64,000 bases of DNA from assembly GCA_963773835.1 (NCBI GenBank), contig CAVZCQ010000001.1:496001-560000 (forward strand). The letters are read 5' to 3'. The stretch is from JOPF136 sp963773835. Lineage in GTDB: Bacteria > Acidobacteriota > Terriglobia > Acidiferrales > UBA7541. Shown here piece after piece: positions 8,456-16,122 of the stretch. The notes under the pieces are model-generated. The model did not search any database. It saw nothing but the letters and a program-made list of their open reading frames with translations, and had not been told where the DNA came from. Within the stretch, counting starts at the first letter, position 1; every line of letters starts with the position of its first letter. The translations under genes and the position numbers were made by a program.

Positions 8456-9178
8456 TTACGCCTGCGCGGACCCCTCGCGTCGCAGGGCTTTGACTTTCCG
8501 CCCCCGCCTTTCCACCCACTCCGAGGGCTCCTTCTCCGCCCGTTCCCTCTGTTTTTCCAGCTCTCCCCGCAATTCCTCCACCTCGCCGGGCGCCAGCGTC
8601 TCCAGCAGACACTTTAGCAGAATCGTTGTTTCCTGCAGGCACGTGTTCCAGTCGTCGTGCGTTGCTTCCAGTTGCGCCCACGCCTTCATCGGCGCCAGGT
8701 TCACCCCGTCGGCCAGCTCCCCGGCCGTTTCTAGAAACGTCTCCTGTGTAAACCACAAGATTTCTTCCAGCGTCCGCAGCTTGTGGAACCACCGCGCCCT
8801 CGCGCTGAACAGCACGCGGTGCAGCAGCGCGTTCCATTTGCTCGCCGTTCGCGCCGCTTCTCCGCGGAACGTTTCCACGTCCAGCGGTCTCACTTCCGGC
8901 AGCGTCCCGAAGTGCCGCGACCTCCTCTCCATGGTCCGCAGCGCCCCGCTCAGCACCGCCGCATGACGTTGGGCCAGCGCTCCGCACAGACTCGCCGCTT
9001 CCCGCGCGACTCGCAACTCCCCCGCTTCGCTTCTCCTCAGCCCCTCGTCCAGTGCGAAGCTGATCAGGCTATACCCGGTCTCCAGTTCCCGCACCGAAGG
9101 CTCATAAACCGCAGCTTTCTCCGCTGAGAGATGCCCCAGCCATACGGAGAGAATCGTGCGCTTCCGCAGCTTGCCCAA
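8456..9178 (-). CDS. conserved-looking cytoplasmic protein of unknown function
   Basis: Not recognised. The 240-residue product has no signal peptide or membrane helix and is predicted almost wholly alpha-helical, with many Glu, Arg and Leu. The C-terminal part is charged (EELRGELEKQRERAEKEP) and probably forms a coiled coil. The composition suits a soluble helical-bundle protein. It is transcribed in the same direction as the sigma operon, 78 bases upstream of it, with an inverted repeat between. No catalytic residues can be named. Confidence 0.6.
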   Translation of the reverse strand: MGKLRKRTILSVWLGHLSAEKAAVYEPSVRELETGYSLISFALDEGLRRSEAGELRVAREAASLCGALAQRHAAVLSGALRTMERRSRHFGTLPEVRPLDVETFRGEAARTASKWNALLHRVLFSARARWFHKLRTLEEILWFTQETFLETAGELADGVNLAPMKAWAQLEATHDDWNTCLQETTILLKCLLETLAPGEVEELRGELEKQRERAEKEPSEWVERRGRKVKALRREGSAQA

Positions 9179-9435
9179 GTCCGACCCCTCGCCAGAGAGG
9201 CCGGATTATACCAGTACCGCCACTCCCGCACCCCGCTTTCCTCTTAGACGCCCCCGCTACCCCGCCGGCTACAGCACGGCCGCTCCTGGCCGGGCGCCTC
9301 AGAGGGATCCACGAGTAGCGGGCTGTCTGGCCTGCCCTCTGGCTAGGCGATCGGCAACCTGCAAGGCGTCGTTTTCATGCTCGTTCCTTTTCCAATCGCA
9401 TTCCGGGATGCGTCTGTCTCGCGGCACCACCTTCC

Positions 9436-9465
9436 TTGACGCTTCTATTCCGCGGCACCTATACT
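9436..9465 (+). promoter_or_regulatory. sigma-70-type promoter of lysS
   Basis: TTGACG (9436-9441), an 18-base spacer and TATACT (9460-9465), ending 28 bases before the TTG start of lysS. It is the clearest signal in the 315-base gap 9179-9493. The rest of that gap shows nothing recognisable. Confidence 0.7.
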
Positions 9466-9493
9466 CGCTCCGCTTTGCAACAGGGGGCAGCGC

Positions 9494-11071
9494 TTGCCGT
9501 TTGAACCACTCGACCAGTACCGGCAAAGGCAGAAAAATCTCGAGGAGATTGTAAAACTCGGGGAAGAAGCCTATCCCCGCCGCTTCGACTTCACCCACAC
9601 CTCCGCGCAGCTCCTCGAACTCTTCGACGCGAAGTCCCACGACGAACTCGAGGCCGAAAAGCCCGCAGTTCGCACCTCCGGCCGCATCGTCAGCCTTCGC
9701 GGCCATGGCAAAGCCGGCTTCGCCCATTTGCTCGGCGGCGGCAAGCGTATCCAGATTTACGTGAAGCTCGACGCCGTCGGCGATCGCGCCTTCCAGCTCT
9801 TCCGCCTGCTGGATCTCGGCGACCTCATCGGCGTCGAAGGCCGCATGTTCCGCACGCGCACCGGCGAACTCAGCGTGTGGGTCACGTCGCTCCGCCTGCT
9901 GGCCAAGGCCCTGCTCCCGCTGCCCGAAAAATGGCACGGCCTCGTGGACGTCGAGCTCCGCTTCCGCCAGCGCTATCTCGATCTCATCTCCAACGACCGC
10001 GTCCGCGAAGTCTTCCTCAAGCGCGCCCAAATCATCCGCGAGATGCGCGTCTTCTTCGACGCTCGCGGCTTCCTCGAAGTCGAAACCCCGATGATGCATC
10101 CCATCGCCGGCGGCGCCGTGGCCCGCCCCTTCGTCACCCATCACAAAGCTCTCGACCTCGACCTCTTCCTCCGCATCGCTCCGGAGCTCTACCTCAAGCG
10201 CCTCATCGTCGGCGGCCTCGACCGCGTTTACGAAATCAACCGCAATTTCCGCAACGAGGGCATCTCCTTCAAGTACAACCCCGAATTCACCATGCTCGAG
10301 TATTATCAGGCCTACGCCGACTACAACGACGCGATGCAACTCACCGAAGACCTTCTCAAGAGCCTCGCGCATAAAATCACCGGCAGCCTCCAGGTCCGCT
10401 ACGGCGAGCATGCGCTCGATTTCTCCCACATCGAACGGCTCACGATGCGCGCCGCCATCGCCCGCCATTGGCCCGCCGGGGCCGGTGCGCCTCTCTCGGC
10501 CGCCGAACTCGCCGCTCCGGATGCCGTCCGTGCCGCCGTCGCGCGTTACAACTCCTGGGCGCGTTCGCACTCGGCCGAACCGATCGCAGGGGTGGAATCC
10601 ACTTCCCCCGGCGAGCTGACCGGACTGCTGTTCGAGCACGTCGCCGAGCGCCATCTCATCCAGCCCACGCTCCTCCACGATTTTCCTGTCGAGATTTCCC
10701 CGCTCTCCAAGTGCCGCACCGACGACCCCACACTCACCGAGCGCTTCGAACTGTTCGCCGCGGGCATGGAGCTCGCCAATGGCTTCTCCGAATTGAACGA
10801 TCCCGAAGAACAGGAGCGCCGCTTCTCCGAGCAAGTGGCCCGCGGCGGAGACGAAGTTCCCCGCCAGGTGGACGTGGACTACGTTCGCGCCCTCGCCCAC
10901 GGCATGCCGCCCACCGCCGGAGAGGGTATCGGCATCGACCGCCTCACCATGCTGCTCACGGATTCGCACTCGATCCGCGAAGTCATCCTTTTCCCGCTCC
11001 TCCGCCCGGAATCCTCTGCCGCCACTGCTCCCGAAACGCCTTCAGCCCCGCCGGCTGGCCCGGGAGACTGA
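9494..11071 (+). CDS. lysS: lysyl-tRNA synthetase, class II
   Basis: A 525-residue enzyme that charges tRNA-Lys. An N-terminal OB-fold anticodon-binding domain (about 55-150) is followed by the class II core: motif 2 with FRNEG (about residue 253) and motif 3 with GIGIDRLTML (about residue 477), ending in LFPLLRPE. Residues for lysine recognition (YLKRLIVGGLDRVYEI, FTMLEYYQAY) are present. The start is TTG 9494 after a GGGGG-rich site. A good promoter lies directly upstream. It precedes the LolC/E-like permease by 33 bases, an arrangement (lysS with lolCE-lolD) that recurs in several phyla. Confidence 0.96.
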   Translation: MPFEPLDQYRQRQKNLEEIVKLGEEAYPRRFDFTHTSAQLLELFDAKSHDELEAEKPAVRTSGRIVSLRGHGKAGFAHLLGGGKRIQIYVKLDAVGDRAFQLFRLLDLGDLIGVEGRMFRTRTGELSVWVTSLRLLAKALLPLPEKWHGLVDVELRFRQRYLDLISNDRVREVFLKRAQIIREMRVFFDARGFLEVETPMMHPIAGGAVARPFVTHHKALDLDLFLRIAPELYLKRLIVGGLDRVYEINRNFRNEGISFKYNPEFTMLEYYQAYADYNDAMQLTEDLLKSLAHKITGSLQVRYGEHALDFSHIERLTMRAAIARHWPAGAGAPLSAAELAAPDAVRAAVARYNSWARSHSAEPIAGVESTSPGELTGLLFEHVAERHLIQPTLLHDFPVEISPLSKCRTDDPTLTERFELFAAGMELANGFSELNDPEEQERRFSEQVARGGDEVPRQVDVDYVRALAHGMPPTAGEGIGIDRLTMLLTDSHSIREVILFPLLRPESSAATAPETPSAPPAGPGD

Positions 11072-11104
11072 TCGTGCGGCTCGTGCCATGACGCGGAGTG
11101 GCGC

Positions 11105-12331
11105 ATGAGTCTCGCCGGATTCGTCGCCCACCGCTATCTCCGTTCGCGCCACCGTCCCGCGATTCTCCGCATCATCTCCTGGCTCTCCGTGCTCGGCATC
11201 GGCGCGGGCGTGGCCACACTGGTCATCGCCCTGGCCATGAATTCCGGCTTTCGGTCCGCGCTCGAAGATCACCTGCTCGCTGTCACCGCTCACGTGCATC
11301 TCACGCGTCCCGGTTCGGAGGGCATCCGCGACTATGACGCCGTCGCAGACCGCCTTTCCCGCCTGCCCCACGTCGTCGCCGCAGTCCCCGCTCTCTACCA
11401 GACTGTTCTGCTCTCCGGCGGCGGCCGCGCCCGCGGCGTGGTGCTCAAAGGAATCGACCCCGCCCGCGAGCGCCGCACCGACAGCGTCCTTGCCGGTCTC
11501 CTCCGCAGCAGCGATCTATTTGCCAAGGACGCGGACGGTCTCGACGCCGTCGTCCTCGGCGGCGTCCTGGCCGACGACCTGCACATCGCCGCCGGCGATT
11601 ACGTCACCATCACCAGCCCGCGCGGGCGACTCACTCCTTTCGGCATGATCCCGCGTTCCCGCCGCTTCCGCGTCGCCGCCATTTTTCATTCCGGCTTCTA
11701 CGATTACGACGCCAACTGGGCCTTTGCCACTCTTGCTGCCGTGCAGGGACTGGCCGGAGTCGGCGACCTCGCCAACGTGATCGAATGCCGGCTCGACAAA
11801 GCCGATCTCGCCGATGCCCTCGCTCCCTCGCTCGCCGCCGCCGCCGGCTCCGGCTTCGTCCCGCGCACCTGGGAGGAGGAGAACCGCGCGCTCTTCCGCG
11901 CCCTGCGCCTGGAAAAACTGGTCACCGCGATTTTCATTGGCCTCATCACTTCCGTCGCCGGACTCAACATCCTCGTCGTGCTGGCCATGACCGTGCGCGA
12001 GAAGGCTCGCGACATCGCCGTGCTCATGGCCATGGGCGCCCGCCACGACCAGATCCGCGACATCTTCGTCCTCCAGGGATTGATCGCCGGCCTCTGGGGT
12101 ACCGTCGGCGGCGGTCTCCTGGGATACGTCCTCGCTGTAGTTCTCAATCACTGGCGGTTCGTGCCTCTCGACCCGGAGGTGTACGCCATTTCTTACGTCC
12201 CGTTTTCGCCAAGCATTTCTGACACTGTTTTGATCGCCTTTGCCGCGCTGGTCATTTGCGTTCTCGCCACGCTCTATCCAGCGCGTTTGGCGGTGCGGGT
12301 TTCCCCCACGGAGATCCTTCGCTATGAATAG
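11105..12331 (+). CDS. LolC/LolE-like lipoprotein-releasing ABC permease
   Basis: A 408-residue inner-membrane protein of the MacB/FtsX superfamily. It has four membrane helices: one near the N-terminus (about 20-45), then about 275-300, 320-345 and 375-395. A large periplasmic domain lies between helices 1 and 2. The N-terminal FVAHRYLRSRH and the C-terminal ABC permease segments are typical of LolC/E. With the downstream ATPase it would extract lipoproteins from the inner membrane for transfer to LolA. Only one permease gene is present, so a homodimer (LolF-like) is likely. A 355-base gap separates it from the ATPase. Confidence 0.9.
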   Translation: MSLAGFVAHRYLRSRHRPAILRIISWLSVLGIGAGVATLVIALAMNSGFRSALEDHLLAVTAHVHLTRPGSEGIRDYDAVADRLSRLPHVVAAVPALYQTVLLSGGGRARGVVLKGIDPARERRTDSVLAGLLRSSDLFAKDADGLDAVVLGGVLADDLHIAAGDYVTITSPRGRLTPFGMIPRSRRFRVAAIFHSGFYDYDANWAFATLAAVQGLAGVGDLANVIECRLDKADLADALAPSLAAAAGSGFVPRTWEEENRALFRALRLEKLVTAIFIGLITSVAGLNILVVLAMTVREKARDIAVLMAMGARHDQIRDIFVLQGLIAGLWGTVGGGLLGYVLAVVLNHWRFVPLDPEVYAISYVPFSPSISDTVLIAFAALVICVLATLYPARLAVRVSPTEILRYE

Positions 12332-12686
12332 CTTGCGCCAGGCACACACCCGGCCTCACCCCGCGGGGATTGGCTGCCCAGTTGCTCGTTACTCCCTTGG
12401 AAAGGTCTCGGAGGCTTTCACTGTGACCACCATTACCCGAAGAAGAAAACAGTTTCCCCGGCAACGCGCACGGAATGAGCGATTTGCATCCCTCCCGCCG
12501 GCGCTCGGTGCCCGGTTGCTTCGTCGTGGCCACTCGTTCTATCTCAAGTTGGAGAGAAATGAGCAAACAATTGCGCACTCCCCTTCGCGGATTCTAAGTG
12601 GCTCAGGCCGCAGCACGCATCTAAGTGAGTGAGAGAGGATTGACGAGAATTGGCCCAGCCGCCGCTCGCGCAAAGATGAGGACAAC
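12332..12686. other. 355-base gap without a recognised gene
   Basis: Between the LolC/E-like permease and the LolD-like ATPase. Small open frames here lack ribosome binding sites and recognisable products. No convincing terminator, tRNA or repeat was seen. A purine-rich stretch at 12626-12640 precedes the ATPase gene. Confidence 0.4.
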
Positions 12687-13463
12687 GTGAATCCGGCTCC
12701 CGACCCGCGCGAAACTTCTGCAGCCGCAGCCGCCGCTCCGTCCCCCGCTCTCATGTGCGCGGAAAAACTCCGCAAATCCTATGCGACCGCCTCCGGCCCG
12801 CTTCCCGTTCTCAACGGTCTCGACCTGGAAATCGGACGCGGCGAGATGGTTGCCGTGGTGGGACCATCTGGTTGCGGAAAAAGCACGCTCCTGCATTTAC
12901 TGGCTGCGCTGGACACTCCGACAAGCGGTACAGTATACTTCGAACAGGAAGCGCTCTCGGCGTTTTCCGCCGCGAGACTGGCGGAGTTTCGAAATCGGCA
13001 GATTGGTTTCGTCTGGCAGCGGCACCACCTGCTGGCCGATTTCACGGCGGAAGAGAATGCCGCGTTTCCCCTGCTGCTGCGGGGCGTACCCATGCGGGAA
13101 GCCCTCCAGTCAGCCGGCGAAGGGTTGGATCGAGTGGGACTTTCAGACCGTCGCCGCCACCGCGCGGCGGAACTCTCCGGGGGAGAACAGCAGCGCGTGG
13201 CCATTGCTCGCGCTCTTTCCGGCCAGCCGTCTCTGCTGTTCGCCGATGAACCCACCGGTGATTTGGACGAGGACACGGCCGAATCCGTCTTCGCCCTGCT
13301 GCGCCGCCTGCACGACGAACGGCGGCTGACCTCCATTCTGGCGACTCATAACCTGGGACTGGCCCAGCGCTGCGATCGCGTTCTCCGCCTCGAACGCGGA
13401 CAGGTCCAGGCGCAGGCCGCTTCCCGGGGCGTCGCGCAGGGCGGGGAGAGGACGCTCAGGTGA
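12687..13463 (+). CDS. lolD: LolD-like ABC transporter ATP-binding protein
   Basis: A 258-residue ATPase. Walker A GPSGCGKST (about 59-67), signature LSGGEQQRVAIARAL (about 162) and Walker B LLFADEPTGDLDE (about 184) are intact, with the H-loop in ATHNLGLA. The sequence fits the LolD/MacB subgroup, which powers lipoprotein release. GTG 12687 follows a GAGG site; an internal ATG would shorten the protein by about 22 residues of Pro/Ala-rich leader. The stop is three bases before clpC, so the two are probably co-transcribed. The permease partner is most likely the upstream LolC/E-like gene. Confidence 0.92.
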   Translation: MNPAPDPRETSAAAAAAPSPALMCAEKLRKSYATASGPLPVLNGLDLEIGRGEMVAVVGPSGCGKSTLLHLLAALDTPTSGTVYFEQEALSAFSAARLAEFRNRQIGFVWQRHHLLADFTAEENAAFPLLLRGVPMREALQSAGEGLDRVGLSDRRRHRAAELSGGEQQRVAIARALSGQPSLLFADEPTGDLDEDTAESVFALLRRLHDERRLTSILATHNLGLAQRCDRVLRLERGQVQAQAASRGVAQGGERTLR

Positions 13464-13466
13464 CCC

Positions 13467-15893
13467 ATGTTTGAACGCTACACGGAGAAGGCCCGTAGAG
13501 TGATTTTCTTCGCGCGCTACGAGGCCACTCAGTACGGCAGCCCCTATATCGAAACGGAACACCTGCTCCTGGGCCTCCTCCGTGAAGATAAAGCCATGGC
13601 CAATCGGTTCCTGCGCACCCATGGCTCCATCGAATCCATTCGCAAGGAAATTGAACAGCGCATCACCATCCGCGAGCGCATCTCCACTTCCGTGGACGTG
13701 CCCCTGAGCCAGGAATGCCATCGCATTCTCAAATTTGCCGCTGAGGAGGCGGACCGCCTCAGCCACAAGCACGTGGGCACCGAACATCTCCTGCTCGGAA
13801 TCCTCCGCGAGGAGAAGTGCTTCGGCTCTGAGCTGCTTCAGGAGCGCGGCCTGCGCCTTTCCACACTGCGCGATGAGCTGGCCCGCAGCGCGGGCGAAAA
13901 AGTTCCCGTCAACCGCGCCAAGGAGACTTCCTTGCTTGCCGAATTCAGCCGCGACCTCACCCAGGCCGCTATGGAAGGCCAGCTCGATCCCCTCGTTGGC
14001 CGCGATCGCGAGTTGGAACGCGTTGTCCAGATCCTCTGCCGCCGCACCAAGAACAATCCCGTGCTCATCGGCGAGCCCGGAGTCGGCAAGACCGCCATCG
14101 TCGAGGGCCTCGCCCAGCGCATCGCCGATGGCGACGTGCCTCCGTTCCTCTCCGACAAGCGCATCCTCTCGCTCGACCTTTCTCTGATCGTCGCCGGCAC
14201 CAAGTACCGCGGCCAGTTTGAAGAGCGCCTCAAGACCATCATGAAAGAATTGATGGAGAACCAGAACGCCATCGTCTTCATCGACGAACTGCACACCCTG
14301 GTGGGCGCCGGCTCCGCCGAGGGCTCCCTCGACGCCGCCAATATTCTCAAGCCCGCGCTCTCCCGCGGTGAGATCCAATGCATCGGCGCCACCACGCCCT
14401 CCGAATACCGCAAGTCTGTCGAGCGCGACCGCTCGCTGGAGCGCCGCTTCCAGGCCGTCAAGGTCATCGCGCCGAATGAAGAGGAGGCCATCCGCGTCCT
14501 CCAGGGCGTCCGCGAGCGCTACGAAAAATTCCATGCCGTCAGCTACACCGACGAGGCGCTGCGCTACGCCGTCTATCTCTCCAGCCGGTATATCCCCGAC
14601 CGTTTCCTCCCCGACAAGGCCATCGACCTCATCGACGAAGCCGGCGCGCGCGTCAAGCTCCGCCAGTCCATGCTGCCCGAGGAAATCACCGAGGTGCAGA
14701 AGCGCATCAAGTTCATCACCCATCGCATGGAAACGGCCATCGCCAATCACGAGTTCGAAAAGGCCCGCTTCTACTCCGAGGAAGAGCGCAAGGAGCGCGA
14801 GCACCTGCAAACCCTGCGCGAAAAACTGAAGATCGACGATTCCGTCTCCGGGGTCGTCTCCCGCGAGGACATCGAGGAAGTCGTGGCCCGCTGGACGGGC
14901 GTGGAAGTCACCGCCATCAAGGAAGACGAGCAGCAGAAGCTCATCCGCATCGAAGAAGAACTGCACAAGCGCGTCATCAGCCAGGACCGCGCCATCGCCG
15001 CCCTCGCGCGCGCCATTCGCCGCAGCCGCGCCGGTCTCAAGGCTCCCGGCCGCCCTGTCGGCTGCTTCCTCTTCCTCGGTCCCACCGGCGTGGGCAAAAC
15101 GGAAGTCGCCCGCCGCCTCGCTGAATTTTTGATGGGCAGCGAGAAATCGCTGGTGCGCTTCGACATGTCCGAGTACATGGAGAAACACTCCGTCTCCAAG
15201 CTGATCGGCGCGCCTCCCGGCTACGTGGGATACGAAGAAGGCGGGCAACTCACCGAGCGCGTCCGCCGTTCGCCCTATTCCATCATCCTCCTCGACGAAA
15301 TTGAGAAGGCCCATCCCGACGTCTACAACATCCTGCTCCAGGTCTTTGAGGACGGCCAGCTCTCCGACGGCCTCGGCAATACCGTGGACTTCCGCAACGC
15401 CATCCTCATCATGACTTCGAACCTCGGCGCGCGGTACCTCCAGAAGCGCTCCACCATGGGCTTCCAGTCCGCCGCGGAAGACATCAACGAGCAACGCATG
15501 GAAGAGATGGTCATGGGCGAGGTCCGCCGGCTATTTAATCCCGAGTTCCTGAACCGGCTCGACGAAATCATCATCTTTAACCCGCTTTCCGACGAGGATC
15601 TGTTGAGCATCATCGATATCCTGGTCGGGCAAATCAACGACACGCTGGTGCACCGGCAGGTCCAGATCGTGCTCACACCCGAGGCGCGCCAGTGGATTCT
15701 GGAGAAGACCTGCGCGGACCGCAGCTATGGCGCTCGGCCGCTGCGCCGGGCCCTGCAACGTTACGTTGAGGATCCTCTCTCCGAAGCCTTGATCCGGGGT
15801 GGTATCTCTCGCCCCGCCACGCTGGAAGTTTTTGTGGCGGCCGACGGCCTCGGTTTCCGGCCCGTCGTTGAAGCAACCTCGATGGTACAATAA
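13467..15893 (+). CDS. clpC: ATP-dependent Clp protease ATP-binding subunit ClpC
   Basis: An 808-residue AAA+ unfoldase of the Hsp100 class. An N-terminal double Clp_N repeat (1 to about 145) precedes the first AAA domain with Walker A GEPGVGKT (about 202-209). A short UVR-like middle segment (about 420-455, EFEKARFYSEEERKERE) is diagnostic of ClpC rather than ClpA or ClpB. The second AAA domain has Walker A GPTGVGKT (about 538) and a D2-small domain. It would deliver unfolded substrates to ClpP, which is not in this window. It starts four bases after the ATPase gene. Protein quality control fits with the neighbouring envelope-assembly genes, but the link is not proven. Confidence 0.95.
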   Translation: MFERYTEKARRVIFFARYEATQYGSPYIETEHLLLGLLREDKAMANRFLRTHGSIESIRKEIEQRITIRERISTSVDVPLSQECHRILKFAAEEADRLSHKHVGTEHLLLGILREEKCFGSELLQERGLRLSTLRDELARSAGEKVPVNRAKETSLLAEFSRDLTQAAMEGQLDPLVGRDRELERVVQILCRRTKNNPVLIGEPGVGKTAIVEGLAQRIADGDVPPFLSDKRILSLDLSLIVAGTKYRGQFEERLKTIMKELMENQNAIVFIDELHTLVGAGSAEGSLDAANILKPALSRGEIQCIGATTPSEYRKSVERDRSLERRFQAVKVIAPNEEEAIRVLQGVRERYEKFHAVSYTDEALRYAVYLSSRYIPDRFLPDKAIDLIDEAGARVKLRQSMLPEEITEVQKRIKFITHRMETAIANHEFEKARFYSEEERKEREHLQTLREKLKIDDSVSGVVSREDIEEVVARWTGVEVTAIKEDEQQKLIRIEEELHKRVISQDRAIAALARAIRRSRAGLKAPGRPVGCFLFLGPTGVGKTEVARRLAEFLMGSEKSLVRFDMSEYMEKHSVSKLIGAPPGYVGYEEGGQLTERVRRSPYSIILLDEIEKAHPDVYNILLQVFEDGQLSDGLGNTVDFRNAILIMTSNLGARYLQKRSTMGFQSAAEDINEQRMEEMVMGEVRRLFNPEFLNRLDEIIIFNPLSDEDLLSIIDILVGQINDTLVHRQVQIVLTPEARQWILEKTCADRSYGARPLRRALQRYVEDPLSEALIRGGISRPATLEVFVAADGLGFRPVVEATSMVQ

Positions 15894-15946
15894 CGAATCT
15901 CATCGCGCGTGCCTGTAGCGCTGGGTCCGACGAGGAGCGACTGATC

Positions 15947-16122
15947 TTGTGGTGGGGGAACGCGGCCCCGCTCGGTGAGAGGGCCGCCTGCGTAAAATTC
16001 TTGCTCCGAGGGCGCCTGGCCCGCGCGTCCTGCCTTTGTGTCTGCGCCCTGTCCTTTCTTCCTCTCGCTCGCGCTGAGCGGCTCCCCTCCAGGCCCAGTC
16101 CGCGCCCCCCATCATCGAACGT
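15947..16122 (+). other. out-of-frame segment probably encoding the BamA signal peptide
   Basis: Frame 2 from TTG 15947 encodes a basic stretch and a hydrophobic core (KFLLRGRLARAS, CLCVCALSFLPLA), as in a signal peptide. The mature BamA start (LQAQSAPPIIERVDIVG) is in frame 1 and is blocked upstream by TGA 16075-16077. Restoring one base near the C-rich run at about 16082-16095 would join the two. This looks like a single-base deletion, either sequencing error or a real lesion. Confidence 0.55.

Noticed and set aside
13143..15494. 783-codon open frame on the minus strand
   Set aside because: Exact shadow of clpC; the + strand protein is unambiguous.
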